64,000 nucleotides of DNA from Deltaproteobacteria bacterium (GTDB lineage: Bacteria; Myxococcota_A; UBA796; SXON01). The DNA lies in the NCBI GenBank assembly GCA_947445035.1, contig CANFCK010000006.1:1-64000 (forward strand), written 5' to 3'. The notes under the pieces are model-generated. The model was given only the letters and a program-made list of their open reading frames with translations, was not told the DNA's origin and ran no database searches. Shown piece by piece: positions 41,654 to 51,084 of the stretch; within the stretch, counting starts at the first letter, position 1; each line of letters opens with the position of its first letter. A program made the translations under genes and the position numbers.

Positions 41654-43798
41654 ATGCACATCCTCGCCCTGGTCACCACCGGCTTCGCCATCGAAGGCAT
41701 GTGGGAACCGTCGCAGCTCCCCGCGCTCGCCCCCACGCTTCGTGCCGCCGGCTACCTCGATGATCCAGCGCGCCTGGGCGACCTCGGCAACGCCCCGCTC
41801 GGCGCGGTGGTGAGCCTGGGTGGGTGTACCGCTTCGTTCGTCAGTGACCTGGGCTTGTTGGTGACCAACCACCACTGCGGCACGGGAATGCTGCAACGCG
41901 CGCAGAAAGAGGGTGAGAACCTGCTCGAAAGTGGCTTCTACGCACCCACACGCGCCGACGAACGGTCGGCAGGGGCGATGAGCCGGGTGTGGATCACCGA
42001 CGGTTTTGAAGACGTCACCCGGAAGATCAAGGCCGCCAGCGACAAGGCACGGGACGATCGGCAGCGTGTGGACCTCACGGACGATACCACCCGCAAGCTC
42101 GTCGCCGCCTGCGAGAAGTCGGGTGCCTACCGCTGTCGGGTCGCGAGCTTTTACGAGGGCGAGCGGTACACGCTCATCCGCCAGATCGAGCTGCGTGATC
42201 TTCGAATCGTGATGGCACCGCCGGACATGGTCGGCAACTACGGGGACGAGGTCGACAACTGGCATTGGCCCCGCCACGCCGGTGACTTCACGTTCTTGCG
42301 CGCGTACGTGGGTCCCGACGGCGAGCCGGCCGCGTATTCGCCTGACAACGTGCCGTATGCGCCGCGACATCGCCTCGCGGTCTCTACGCGCGGCATCTCC
42401 GCTGGAAGCTTCGTGATGGTCGCCGGCTACCCCGGACACACCGAGCGCTGGCGGGCGGCGGTGGAAGTTGAACAAGAAGCGGAGTCCACCCTGCCGCTCC
42501 ACATCAAGCACGCGACTGCGGTCTTCGACACGCTCACCGCGACGATCGAGGCCGATCCAGCCGCATCGGCGCTCGTCGGTCCCTCCCGCGGCTCCGTCGG
42601 CAACGGGCTTTTCAACGCGAAGGGTACGCTCGTTGCCTTTCGGCGGGGCCGGATGGTGGAAGCGGCGCGGGCGCGCGACGAAGCCTTGGACGCGTGGATC
42701 GCTGCCGATCCGGCGCGGCTGGCACGGTACCGCGCGCCCATCGACGCCATGCGCCTCGCCGTGCTCTCCGCCGAACAATTCCGAGCGCGCGACGCGCTCA
42801 TGGATTGGCTGGAGCGCAACGATCTGTTGGCCGCATCGCGCACCATGCATCGGTGGTCGCTGGAGTCGCCCAAACGCGACGCAATGCGAGAGTTGGGGTA
42901 TCAGAAGCGCGATCTCGATCGGGCCCGTTCGCGCCTGGTCGAGCTCCAAGCCGGCCTGCACCTGCCGTCGGAGCGTGCGATTTTCGAACATTTCCTCACC
43001 GAGATTTTGCGGCTTCCGCCGCAGGAGCGCCCCGTCGAGCTGATGACGTGGTTGGGGGTGACGGGTGCAGAGAAGATCGACATCGCCGCGCTCGTAGCGG
43101 CGACCGCATCGCGCTTGTTCAACGGTCCCGTGCTGGCCGATGCCGACGCCCGCGTCGCCTGGCTCGACCGTTCGGCGGCCGAATTCGCTTCGTCCACGGA
43201 TCCGTGGATCTCGCTCGCGGTCGCCCTGCGCCCCTACGACGAGGCCCGCGAAGAGCGCGACAAGACCCGCCGCGGCGCCGAGCTCCGCACCCGCCCACTT
43301 TACGCCGAGGCGCTGCGGGGGATGGATCCTGCCCGCACCTACCCGGACGCCAACGGTACTCTCCGGGTGAGCGTGGGGACGGTGCAGGGCTACGCCCCCC
43401 GTGACGCCGTCACGTACGGACCGCAGACCACGGTCCTCGGCCTGGCGGACAAGGCCGGAGACTGGCCCTTCGCCGCACCGAAGCCGCTGCTCGACGCGAT
43501 CGCCACGGGAAATTGGGGCCCCTGGAACGATCCGACGCTCGGCGCCGTCCCGGTGAACTTTCTGAGCGACCTCGACATCACCGGGGGCAACAGCGGCTCG
43601 CCGGTTCTGGACGGGCGCGGCCGACTCGTGGGGTTGGCGTTCGACGGCAACATCGAGGGCATCGCCAGCGACTGGCGCTTTGAGCTCGACAAGACCCGGT
43701 GCATCAGCGTCGATGTCCGCTACGTGCTCTGGTACCTCGACGCGGTGCAGAAGGCCGATGGCCTGTTGTTGGAGATGGGCGTCGCGCCCGCGATCTGA
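41654..43798 (+). CDS. S46-family dipeptidyl-peptidase (DPP7-like)
   Basis: A 714-residue exported serine peptidase. The N-terminus MHILALVTTGFAIEGMWEPSQLP is a signal peptide followed by the conserved GMW-P start of mature S46 enzymes. The chymotrypsin-like triad is visible: TNHHCG (His, residues 71-76), DEVDNWHWPRHAGDF (Asp) and ITGGNSGSPVLDG (Ser). SVSLGGCTASFVS and NGLFNAKG are family blocks. In the specificity segment, LAFDGNIEG carries Gly where DPP11 has Arg, so DPP7-like cleavage after hydrophobic P1 residues is predicted rather than Asp/Glu. It feeds dipeptides from extracellular protein digestion. It is followed 14 nt later by a ferredoxin gene. Confidence 0.93.
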   Translation: MHILALVTTGFAIEGMWEPSQLPALAPTLRAAGYLDDPARLGDLGNAPLGAVVSLGGCTASFVSDLGLLVTNHHCGTGMLQRAQKEGENLLESGFYAPTRADERSAGAMSRVWITDGFEDVTRKIKAASDKARDDRQRVDLTDDTTRKLVAACEKSGAYRCRVASFYEGERYTLIRQIELRDLRIVMAPPDMVGNYGDEVDNWHWPRHAGDFTFLRAYVGPDGEPAAYSPDNVPYAPRHRLAVSTRGISAGSFVMVAGYPGHTERWRAAVEVEQEAESTLPLHIKHATAVFDTLTATIEADPAASALVGPSRGSVGNGLFNAKGTLVAFRRGRMVEAARARDEALDAWIAADPARLARYRAPIDAMRLAVLSAEQFRARDALMDWLERNDLLAASRTMHRWSLESPKRDAMRELGYQKRDLDRARSRLVELQAGLHLPSERAIFEHFLTEILRLPPQERPVELMTWLGVTGAEKIDIAALVAATASRLFNGPVLADADARVAWLDRSAAEFASSTDPWISLAVALRPYDEAREERDKTRRGAELRTRPLYAEALRGMDPARTYPDANGTLRVSVGTVQGYAPRDAVTYGPQTTVLGLADKAGDWPFAAPKPLLDAIATGNWGPWNDPTLGAVPVNFLSDLDITGGNSGSPVLDGRGRLVGLAFDGNIEGIASDWRFELDKTRCISVDVRYVLWYLDAVQKADGLLLEMGVAPAI

Positions 43799-43812
43799 TT
43801 AGAACGGCGACG

Positions 43813-44118
43813 ATGCCGACCTACCAGATTCGCCTCCACAACCCCGCCCGCGGGCTCGACGTCACCATTCCTTGCCAGGACGACCAGCCGATCCTGGAAG
43901 CGGCCGAGGCCCGCGGGCTGGCGCTGCCCTACTCCTGCCGTTCGGCCGCGTGCAGCACGTGCGCCGGCAAGGTGGTTTCGGGGGCGGTGCGGCTGGACGA
44001 ACAGTTCATCCTCTCCGAAGGCGACGTCGAAGATGGGTTCACGCTCTTGTGTTGTGCCATGCCCACGGGCGACTGCACGATCCTGACGCACCAGGAAGGC
44101 GAAGTCGAAACCTGCTGA
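43813..44118 (+). CDS. 2Fe-2S ferredoxin (plant/adrenodoxin-like fold)
   Basis: A 101-residue protein starting MPTYQIRLHNPARGLDV at ATG 43813. CRSAACSTCAGKV gives C-x4-C-x2-C, and the fourth ligand lies in FTLLCCAMPTGDCTI, matching plant-type [2Fe-2S] ferredoxins. The preceding YSCRSAACSTCAGKVVSG block is highly conserved. It carries electrons in the cytosol; the partner reductase or oxygenase is not adjacent. It may be co-transcribed with the S46 peptidase gene, which would be fortuitous. Confidence 0.93.
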   Translation: MPTYQIRLHNPARGLDVTIPCQDDQPILEAAEARGLALPYSCRSAACSTCAGKVVSGAVRLDEQFILSEGDVEDGFTLLCCAMPTGDCTILTHQEGEVETC

Positions 44119-44209
44119 AGATGGCGCCCAGTGCAGGTCAAGACCTACGCCACCACCTGGGGGGGCAACTTCTCGGTGGCGTGGGTTTCACCAGCGTAAA
44201 CCGCCCGCC

Positions 44210-45958
44210 TCACTCGTCCGAGGCCCGCCGCCCTGTCCCCCGCACGAACGGCAGGTACGTTGGCCGCCAGAAGTGTTCGCGGACGTAGGCCTCCGCGGTC
44301 TCCGGAGTCAGCTTCGTCGTGGTCGCGACACCATCAGCAAACGCCTGCGCGATGACCCGCGCGGCGACGACGATCGACACTTCCTGCAGCTCGCCGATCG
44401 GGGGGTAGACGAGGCCATTGGCGAGGTGGTGTGTCTCGGTGTACTCGGCGAGCGCAACCGAGGCCGCCATGACCATGCCGTCGGTCACCTCGGTGGCGTT
44501 GGCGAGGATGGCGCCGAAGCCGAGTCCTGGGAAGATGAAGGCGTTGTTTCCCTGGCCGACGGCCACGTCTTCGCCGGTTGAAAGGCGCACGGGCGGGAAG
44601 GGGCTGCCCGTGGCGACGATGCCCATGCCGTCGGTCCAGCGGAGCAGCTCCTCGGGGGTGGCCTCGCACGAGGTGGTGGGATTTGACAGCGGAAAAATCA
44701 CCGGCCGTTCGGTGTTGTCTGCCATCGCCCGCGCGTGGACCTCGGTGAAGGAGCCCGGGACGCCGCTCAGGCCGAGGAGGATCGTCGCGCGCGCCCCGCG
44801 GATGGTCTCTTCCAGGTTCGGCGTCGACCCCGCCAGCGGCCACCCGGCGATCGCGCCCGCGGACTTTGCGAACGGGCGTTTGTAGTCCTCCATATCGCGA
44901 CTCTGGAGCAAGAGCCCCTTGGAGTCGAGCACGAACAACCTATCGTATGCCGCCCCTGTGCTCAGGCCGTCACGCTTGAGCCCCTCCAGGATCGCCATCG
45001 CCACCCCCCCGCCGCCCGCGCCTGCGCCGTACACGATGATGCGCTGCTCGGACAGCCGCTGGCCGCGAAGTTTGCAGGCGTTGATAACCCCTGCGAGTGC
45101 GACAGCACCGGTGCCCTGAACGTCATCGTTGAAAGACGCAATGCGATGGCGATAGCGCTCGAGCACGGTGAACGCGGTGTCCTTGGACAGGTCCTCCCAC
45201 TGCAAGATGGTGCGGGGGTAGCGCGCCTTGATCGCGTCCACGAACTTGTCCATGAAGTCGAGGTAGGCCTCGCCCTTCAGCCGGCTTTGGCGCACGCCCA
45301 CGTAGTCCGGGTCCTCGCGGAGATCGGCGCGGTCGGTGCCCACGTCCAACGCGACAGGGAGCGTACGATAGGGGCTGACGCCCCCGCCCGCCGTGTACAA
45401 CGACAGCTTCCCAATCGGGATCGCCAAGCCGCCGTAGCCCTGATCGCCGATGCCGAGGATGGCGCTGGAGTCGGTCGCGACAATCATTCGCACGTCGTCG
45501 TAGAAGCCGTTGCCGACGGCTTCCCCGGCACGATCGATGTTCCCCGGCGACAGGGACAGGCCGCGCGAGTTCTGGAAGAGCGCCGAGAACTTCTGGACCG
45601 CTTCTCCGACCGTGGGGGTGTAGATGATCGGCAACATCTCGACGAGGTGGGCCTCCAACATGGCGTAAAAAAGCAGCTCGTTGCGCTCTTGCAGGCTGCG
45701 CAGGTACTGGTAGCGGGCGATCGGCGTCGGCTCGCAAAGGTAGGCGGCGCGTGTCCGGACCAACTGCTGAGCCAAGGTCGCGATCTGCGGCGGCAAAAGC
45801 CCATCGAGCTTGAACTCGATGCGCTCTTCCTCGGTGAATGCCAAGCCCTTGTTGGTCGCCGCCAGGCGGAGCACCGCGTGGCCGTCGGTGAAGACCCGCA
45901 TCTTGTACACGCCGTCGGCGTCGCGGAAGGTCTCAAAATAGCGGCTGAGTCGGGCCAT
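44210..45958 (-). CDS. maeA: NAD(P)-dependent malic enzyme (large, SfcA/eukaryotic type)
   Basis: A 582-residue enzyme decarboxylating malate to pyruvate. PIIYTPTVGEA (catalytic Tyr), RMIVATDSSAILGIGDQG, the metal-ligand block WEDLSKDTAF with FNDDVQGTGAVALAG, the NAD-binding IIVYGAGAGGGGVAMAI and IFPLSNPTTSCEATPEE all match the large malic enzyme class (E. coli MaeA, 565 residues). GLSGVPGSFTEV is the expected late block. The ATG at 45958 has a GAGGA site about 8 nt upstream. It stands alone between the ferredoxin gene and the amidohydrolase fusion. Confidence 0.95.
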   Translation of the reverse strand: MARLSRYFETFRDADGVYKMRVFTDGHAVLRLAATNKGLAFTEEERIEFKLDGLLPPQIATLAQQLVRTRAAYLCEPTPIARYQYLRSLQERNELLFYAMLEAHLVEMLPIIYTPTVGEAVQKFSALFQNSRGLSLSPGNIDRAGEAVGNGFYDDVRMIVATDSSAILGIGDQGYGGLAIPIGKLSLYTAGGGVSPYRTLPVALDVGTDRADLREDPDYVGVRQSRLKGEAYLDFMDKFVDAIKARYPRTILQWEDLSKDTAFTVLERYRHRIASFNDDVQGTGAVALAGVINACKLRGQRLSEQRIIVYGAGAGGGGVAMAILEGLKRDGLSTGAAYDRLFVLDSKGLLLQSRDMEDYKRPFAKSAGAIAGWPLAGSTPNLEETIRGARATILLGLSGVPGSFTEVHARAMADNTERPVIFPLSNPTTSCEATPEELLRWTDGMGIVATGSPFPPVRLSTGEDVAVGQGNNAFIFPGLGFGAILANATEVTDGMVMAASVALAEYTETHHLANGLVYPPIGELQEVSIVVAARVIAQAFADGVATTTKLTPETAEAYVREHFWRPTYLPFVRGTGRRASDE

Positions 45959-45996
45959 GGGGGGTCCTCGACGGCAAGCGTATCAGACGGGGATGG

Positions 45997-48900
45997 CTAC
46001 GGCCGCTGCACCGGCGTCGCCGCGTCCATCGCCTTGCGCGCCACCTCCCAGATGAGCGCCTTCCTCGCCTGCGGATTGGGGCTCAACCGGTCCATGGTGG
46101 CGGCGTCGTAGAGCACGCCGTCCTTCATGACCCACCGCACCTCACGGGCGGCGGCGAGGTTGGTGAGGGGGTCGCCCTGCACGATGAACAGGTCGGCGAT
46201 CTTGCCCTCGCGGATAGAGCCGATGTCCTGGTCCAGCCCCAGGTGTTTCGCGCCGCCCATCGTGGCCGCCATCAGCGCCTGTCCCGCGGTCATGGCGCCG
46301 CGGCCGCCTAGGTCCTCCAGCTCCCAGTGCGGGCCGAGCCCCTGGAGCTGCCCGTGCGCCCCCAGCGCCACGTTCACGCCCATGCGCTGGAGCGCTGCGG
46401 CGTCGGCCGCGACGGTGCGATGGTGGAACTCCTGGTCGTCCCGGATGTTGATGCCGAGCCGATAGCCGCGGCTCATCAGCACGTCCGGGGGCGTCAGTCG
46501 GGCCAGTCGGGCGTCTTCCCAGATGCGCTCGCGCTGAAACCACGAAGTCTCTCCGGAGACGCCGCCGTAGGCCACCAGCAGCGTCGGCACGTAGGTGGTG
46601 CGCGAGGCGGCCCAGAGGCTCTTGACGTCGGCGTAGACCGGGGCCACCGGCAGGGCGTGTTCGATGGAGGAGTGGCCATCCATGATCATCGTCATGTTCA
46701 TGAACAGGTCGCCGCCCCCTTCTGGAACATCGAGGATACCGAGCTTGCGGCAGGCTTCGACGATCCACTGGCGCTGGCTTCGCCAGGGCTGCTGGTAGGA
46801 CTTGACGCCCCAGGCGCCGTAGCGCATCAGCCGGCGGACGTGGGCTTCCGCGTCTTCGTAGCTCTCGATCTTGGCACCCTGGGTGTCGTCGGCGCCGTAG
46901 AGGATGAAGCCGGTCGAAAGGGTACGCGGTCCGGCCATCCGGCCGCTCTCGACCAGCTCGGCCTGGCCGAAGACCAGGTCGGTGGAGGCGCTCGGGTCAA
47001 AGACGGTGGTCACCCCGTAGGCGAGGTTGACGAGATGCCGCCACTCCTGCTCGGGGAAGATGTCGCCCGACGCGTAGTGCAGGTGCGCGTGGACGTCGAT
47101 GAGCCCCGGGAGCAATGTGGCGCCGTGTACGTCGATGACCTGGGCGCCGTCGGGAGGGAGCACGTTGGCGCCGACGGCCACGATGCGGCGGTCGCGGACG
47201 ACGACGGTCCCGCGGTCGATCTCCCCGGCTTCGTCCATCGTGAGGATGTGGGCGTTGGTGAACGCGATGGTGCCCTTCCCCGCCAGCCGCGGCGCGGAAA
47301 CGTTCAGCGAGCGCTCCTCGGCCTTGGGAACTTCCTTGGCGTCCTTCTTGATCACCCCGGCGGTGTCGAGCGAGTAGAAGCGGTCGGCGTGCGACCACGT
47401 CACCTTGGTGCCGGCAAAGTCGAGCCAATCCCCGGCGACGTCGGTGAGCTTGCGCGCAGGGAGCGATGCGGCGTCGATGGTGCTGGAGCCCAAGGCCGGC
47501 ATCGGCGCCAACCACGCCTGATGTTGGTGTTTGTAGGCGACCCAACGGCCGTCGGGGGAGACACGGATCTCCTGCGCACCGTCCACCCGAAGGTGGGTGC
47601 GCACGTCGTGACCCAGGCGGTCGCACGACTTCAGCACGGTCTTTTCGTGCTGGCGGGGCTCGGGGAACTCGTCTTCGATCCAGTAGATGCGCGCGCCGTC
47701 GGCGCTCCATTGGAGGCGGGGCGCGCGGTTGTTGCTGCCGCGGAAGGGGACGCTGCGCAGCCGGGTGCCGTCGCCGCCGGACGCCGGCGCGAGCATCAGA
47801 TCATAGGCGGACTCGGCCCCGAGGTCGTTGCCGACCACGGTGGCGCCGGTGCCGCGGAGGAAGGCCAACGTCGTTCCATCACGACTGAGCGCCGGCGATT
47901 GGTAGTCACCCCGGCTGCGGGTGATCTGGCTCGCTCTCCCCACCGGGCCGCTCCACACCTGTCCGCCCGCGATGTCGCTCCACGTCACGTACGAAAGCGT
48001 CCGCCCGTCGGCGCTCAACGACGGGAAGTAGGCGGTCTCGGCCTCCGCGGTAAGCGCTCGACTGGTGCCGTCGCGCCCGATCGCCCAGAGGCGGCCCAGC
48101 GCTGCCGCATAGAGGGTGCCGTCCGGTGCTTCTGCTGGCCAACGAATGACTTTGGCCTGGACCTTTCCGTCCTCCACGCGGCGCGCGGGATGCACGGAGT
48201 CGGCGACCCACACATCCACGTTGACCTGGAAGGGGATCTGCGCCCGCGTCAGGCTGCTCGCGTCGACCCGCCACAACTTCCCCCCCGCCCAGTACACGAG
48301 CTGGCGGCTGTCGGGGGTCCAGTCCATGCGCGGGTAAGTGCCCCGCAACTCGAAGGCTTCCATGGCGTCTTTGTCGAGGCCATCGGCGATGCGCCGCATG
48401 CGCCCGGTCGCGACATCCAGCACCATCAGCACGGTGTTGGCCCGGTCGCGGGTCAAAAACGCCAACGAACGGCCGTCCGGAGAGGGGGTGGGGCGCGCCG
48501 CGCCTTCGCTGAGCGAGGTCATCACCGTGCGTTCGCCCAGCTCGCGGTCGTAGCGCACGAGCTGCCACAGGCCGTGGTGTACGTTCTGGTCGTACTCGAA
48601 GCGGCCCGATCGCGTGCTGAACCAGATGTAGCGACCGTCGGGGGAAAAAGCGGCCTCGCCCGCGTGGGGGTCCACGTCCTGCGCGGTGATCTGGGTGCCG
48701 GTGCCGCCCTCTTCGTGGAGGAGCCACAGCTCCTGAATGCCGATGCTGCGGGTGTCGACCATGCGCTTGCGGCCCAGGAGCCATCCCGCTTCCGGCGCCC
48801 ACACGGGGTCGGTCCAGCGGTTCTCCTTGTCCTCGGTCAGCGGCCTCGGGTCGGTGCCATCCAGCTTCATCGTCCACAAGTTTTCGTTGCCGCCCCGGTC

Positions 48901-49197
48901 CGAGGTGAAGGCGATGCGGTGGCTGTCCCGCGCATAGTGGGCGTCGGTGTCCCAGGCGTTCCCCGAGGTGATGCGCTTGGCGGCGCCCCCGATGAGTGGA
49001 ACCTCGTAGATGTCGCCCAGCAGATCGAAGAGCACAAAGCCCCCGTCGGGCGAGACGTCGACGCCCATCCACGTGCCCTCGGTGGTCGAGAAGTGCAGGT
49101 CCTTCCCGGGACCGTGGGCCGCCGCGATGTCCCAGTCGGGCTTCTTGGGCTCCTCGGCGAGGGCCGGCAACACTACGGCGAGCATCGTGGTCAGCAT
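45997..49197 (-). CDS. Exported TolB-like beta-propeller / amidohydrolase fusion
   Basis: A 1066-residue protein. The signal MLTTMLAVVLPALAEE precedes about 600 residues of WD40-like PD40/TolB blades (VDVSPDGGFVLFD, AAFSPDGRYIWFST, SPDGRSLAFLTRD, VSPDGRWVAYKHQ). The amidohydrolase domain follows: LLPGLIDVHAHLHY (the HxH metal motif), NLAYGVTTVFDPSAS, MDGHSSIEHALPV (His), and NVALGAHGQLQGLGPHWELE, then GKIADLFIVQGDPL. This architecture is known in exported amidohydrolase or imidazolonepropionase-like proteins; the natural substrate is unknown but is often a peptide or N-acyl compound. It diverges from ctaA across 88 bp. A minus-strand GATAAT at 49221-49226 lies 23 nt upstream of the ATG and may be its -10. 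Confidence 0.9.
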   Translation of the reverse strand: MLTTMLAVVLPALAEEPKKPDWDIAAAHGPGKDLHFSTTEGTWMGVDVSPDGGFVLFDLLGDIYEVPLIGGAAKRITSGNAWDTDAHYARDSHRIAFTSDRGGNENLWTMKLDGTDPRPLTEDKENRWTDPVWAPEAGWLLGRKRMVDTRSIGIQELWLLHEEGGTGTQITAQDVDPHAGEAAFSPDGRYIWFSTRSGRFEYDQNVHHGLWQLVRYDRELGERTVMTSLSEGAARPTPSPDGRSLAFLTRDRANTVLMVLDVATGRMRRIADGLDKDAMEAFELRGTYPRMDWTPDSRQLVYWAGGKLWRVDASSLTRAQIPFQVNVDVWVADSVHPARRVEDGKVQAKVIRWPAEAPDGTLYAAALGRLWAIGRDGTSRALTAEAETAYFPSLSADGRTLSYVTWSDIAGGQVWSGPVGRASQITRSRGDYQSPALSRDGTTLAFLRGTGATVVGNDLGAESAYDLMLAPASGGDGTRLRSVPFRGSNNRAPRLQWSADGARIYWIEDEFPEPRQHEKTVLKSCDRLGHDVRTHLRVDGAQEIRVSPDGRWVAYKHQHQAWLAPMPALGSSTIDAASLPARKLTDVAGDWLDFAGTKVTWSHADRFYSLDTAGVIKKDAKEVPKAEERSLNVSAPRLAGKGTIAFTNAHILTMDEAGEIDRGTVVVRDRRIVAVGANVLPPDGAQVIDVHGATLLPGLIDVHAHLHYASGDIFPEQEWRHLVNLAYGVTTVFDPSASTDLVFGQAELVESGRMAGPRTLSTGFILYGADDTQGAKIESYEDAEAHVRRLMRYGAWGVKSYQQPWRSQRQWIVEACRKLGILDVPEGGGDLFMNMTMIMDGHSSIEHALPVAPVYADVKSLWAASRTTYVPTLLVAYGGVSGETSWFQRERIWEDARLARLTPPDVLMSRGYRLGINIRDDQEFHHRTVAADAAALQRMGVNVALGAHGQLQGLGPHWELEDLGGRGAMTAGQALMAATMGGAKHLGLDQDIGSIREGKIADLFIVQGDPLTNLAAAREVRWVMKDGVLYDAATMDRLSPNPQARKALIWEVARKAMDAATPVQRP

Positions 49198-49285
49198 GGG
49201 CGTCCAGGGCGGGGCGGTGGATTATCCCGGTGCGCTTGCCGTCGCGCGCTTGCGGGCATAGGGCGCCGGGCCTTTGGGAGCCGGT

Positions 49286-50143
49286 ATGCCCGCGTCTGAC
49301 CTCCTCCAAAAGCGCCTCGGCGCGGGCTTTGCCGGCCTCGCGGTGGTCACCTGGATGCTCTTGGTGTTCGGCAGTACCGTCCGCGTGCACGGGGCTGGGC
49401 TGTCGTGCCCGGACTGGCCGCTGTGTTTTGGGGAACTGGTCCCGGTTTTCAACTTCCAGGTCTTTCTGGAGTGGGGACACCGGGTGCTGGCGGGGACGAT
49501 CTCGGTCGGATTTCTGGCGCTCGGCGTGGCGGTGCTGGCCAACCCCGAGCGTCGCCGCAAGCACGGTGCCATCGTGCTCGCAGCGTCGATCGTGCTCGTC
49601 GCGCAGATCGTGCTGGGCGGCCTCACCGTGCTCCATCTGCTCGCGTTCTGGAGCGTCACGCTCCATCTGCTTTTCGGCAACGCCTTCATGGCGCTTTTGG
49701 TCGTTTTGGCGGTTCGGCTGCGAGGCGCGGCGCCGGTTGCCCTGGGCGCTGCGCGGGGCGCGGCCATCGCGGTTGCGGTGGCAGTGGTCGTGCAGATGGC
49801 CCTCGGGGGGCTGGTTTCCAGCAACTACGCCGGCCTCGCCTGTACCGAGTGGCCCACCTGCAGCGACGGCGTGTGGTTCCCCAGCCTCGACGGGATCGTC
49901 GGGCTGCACCTTTTACACCGTCTTGGCGCCTATACGGTGCTCGCGGCGGCGGTCGCGTTTGCGTGGACGGGGCGCGCTTCCGGAGGGGCCGCCGCGGCCT
50001 TCGCCGTCTTGGGGCTCGTTCTCGCTCAGGTGACATTTGGTGTCGCGACCGTGCTGCTCAGCATGCCGGTTGAGCTGCAGATACTCCATGCGGCGATGGC
50101 GCACCTGCTGGTGGCGACCCTCGCCTGGGTCCACGCACGATGA
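49286..50143 (+). CDS. ctaA: Heme A synthase (COX15/CtaA family)
   Basis: A 285-residue polytopic membrane protein. The ATG at 49286 is chosen because GGGAG lies just upstream; an in-frame TTG 12 nt earlier is the alternative. The conserved His residues are in LEWGHRVLAG, TLHLLFGN, LLHRLGAYT and ILHAAMAHLL, matching the four heme-binding His of the family. Two Cys pairs, LSCPDWPLCFG and LACTEWPTCSDG, are the extracytoplasmic loop cysteines of CtaA. It oxidises the C8 methyl of heme O to formyl to make heme A for aa3-type cytochrome oxidase. Its stop overlaps the ctaB start (ATGA, 50140-50143). Confidence 0.93.
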   Translation: MPASDLLQKRLGAGFAGLAVVTWMLLVFGSTVRVHGAGLSCPDWPLCFGELVPVFNFQVFLEWGHRVLAGTISVGFLALGVAVLANPERRRKHGAIVLAASIVLVAQIVLGGLTVLHLLAFWSVTLHLLFGNAFMALLVVLAVRLRGAAPVALGAARGAAIAVAVAVVVQMALGGLVSSNYAGLACTEWPTCSDGVWFPSLDGIVGLHLLHRLGAYTVLAAAVAFAWTGRASGGAAAAFAVLGLVLAQVTFGVATVLLSMPVELQILHAAMAHLLVATLAWVHAR

Positions 50144-51003
50144 TCGCCCAGCTCGCCATGTGGTGGGAGATGACGCGCCCCAAGGTGCTGCTCCTGGTGC
50201 TTTTCACCGGGCTGCCGATTTTCGGGTGGGTGGGCGGGACCACGGTCACGAAGGCGGTCCTGGTACTCTTCGGGACGGCGCTGGCGGGCGCGGCCTCCTC
50301 GACGCTCAACGCCTGGTACGAACGCGACACCGACGCACGGATGGCCCGCACGCGCAGCCGGCCCCTCCCCGCGGCGTCGGTGCAGCCGCACCATGCGTTG
50401 GTCCTCGGCCTGATCCTCACCGTCGTGTCCACCGCGTTCTTGTGGTGGGTGGGCAGCTTCTTCGCGGCGATGGTCGGGCTCGCGACGATTGTCTTCTACG
50501 TCGTGGTCTACACCGCGTGGCTCAAGCCCCGCACGCCCCAGAACATCGTCATTGGCGGGGCCGCGGGTGCGACCGCACCGCTCATCGCCGAGGCCGCGCT
50601 GACCGGGCAGTTGACCTGGGCCAGCTGGATCCTCTTCGGGATCATCTTCTTGTGGACGCCGCCCCACTTCTGGGCGATCGCGATCTTCCGCAAAGAAGAG
50701 TACGCCAACGCTGGTTTTCCGATGATGCCCAACGTAGCTGGCGACGCCAGCACCCGGCGGCAGTCGCTGGTGTACGCGCTGGTCCTGGCGGCGTTCTCGG
50801 TCCTGCCGTCGGTGCTGGGGCTGGCCAGCTGGTACTACGGCGCGGCGGCGCTTGTGGCCGGGGCGTGGTTCGCGGTGTGGGTCTTGCTCTCCATCTACGC
50901 GAACAAGCCCGAGGTCGACTACCGGGTTTTCCGGGTGTCGATCACCTATTTGTTCGTGGTTTTCGGTGCGATGCTCGGGGATCAGGCGTTGGGGCGGTTT
51001 TAG
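50140..51003 (+). CDS. ctaB: Protoheme IX farnesyltransferase (heme O synthase)
   Basis: A 287-residue UbiA-superfamily membrane enzyme with about nine hydrophobic segments. NAWYERDTDARMARTRSRPLP is the NxxxD(x)nD/RxxxRP substrate motif of heme O synthases, and YTAWLKPRTPQNIVIGGAAGA the second conserved loop. FLWTPPHFWAIAIFRKEEYANAGFPMMP is the highly conserved CyoE/COX10 block. It attaches a farnesyl group to heme B, making heme O, which CtaA converts to heme A. The ATGA overlap with ctaA indicates coordinated synthesis. No cytochrome oxidase subunits lie within the window. Confidence 0.95.
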   Translation: MIAQLAMWWEMTRPKVLLLVLFTGLPIFGWVGGTTVTKAVLVLFGTALAGAASSTLNAWYERDTDARMARTRSRPLPAASVQPHHALVLGLILTVVSTAFLWWVGSFFAAMVGLATIVFYVVVYTAWLKPRTPQNIVIGGAAGATAPLIAEAALTGQLTWASWILFGIIFLWTPPHFWAIAIFRKEEYANAGFPMMPNVAGDASTRRQSLVYALVLAAFSVLPSVLGLASWYYGAAALVAGAWFAVWVLLSIYANKPEVDYRVFRVSITYLFVVFGAMLGDQALGRF

Positions 51004-51048
51004 GCGGAGTTGTAGTGTGACGATCCGCCCGAACGGCACGGGGGCGGC

Positions 51049-51077
51049 TTGCGGACGCATGGTAACGATGCTAACAT
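51049..51077 (+). promoter_or_regulatory. Putative promoter of the TetR-like gene
   Basis: TTGCGG (51049-51054), a 17-bp spacer and TAACAT (51072-51077) form a sigma-70-like pair. The -10 ends 7 nt before the GTG at 51085, which lacks a Shine-Dalgarno sequence, so the transcript is probably leaderless. A weak TAAC-type repeat (TAACGATGCTAACAT) overlaps the -10 and might be an autoregulatory site. Confidence 0.4.
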
Positions 51078-51084
51078 AAGCCCC

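Noticed and set aside
46327..49299. 990-codon plus-strand open frame antisense to the amidohydrolase fusion
   Set aside because: The minus strand shows signal peptide, propeller blades and HxH motif; the plus frame is His/Arg/Val-rich without motifs.
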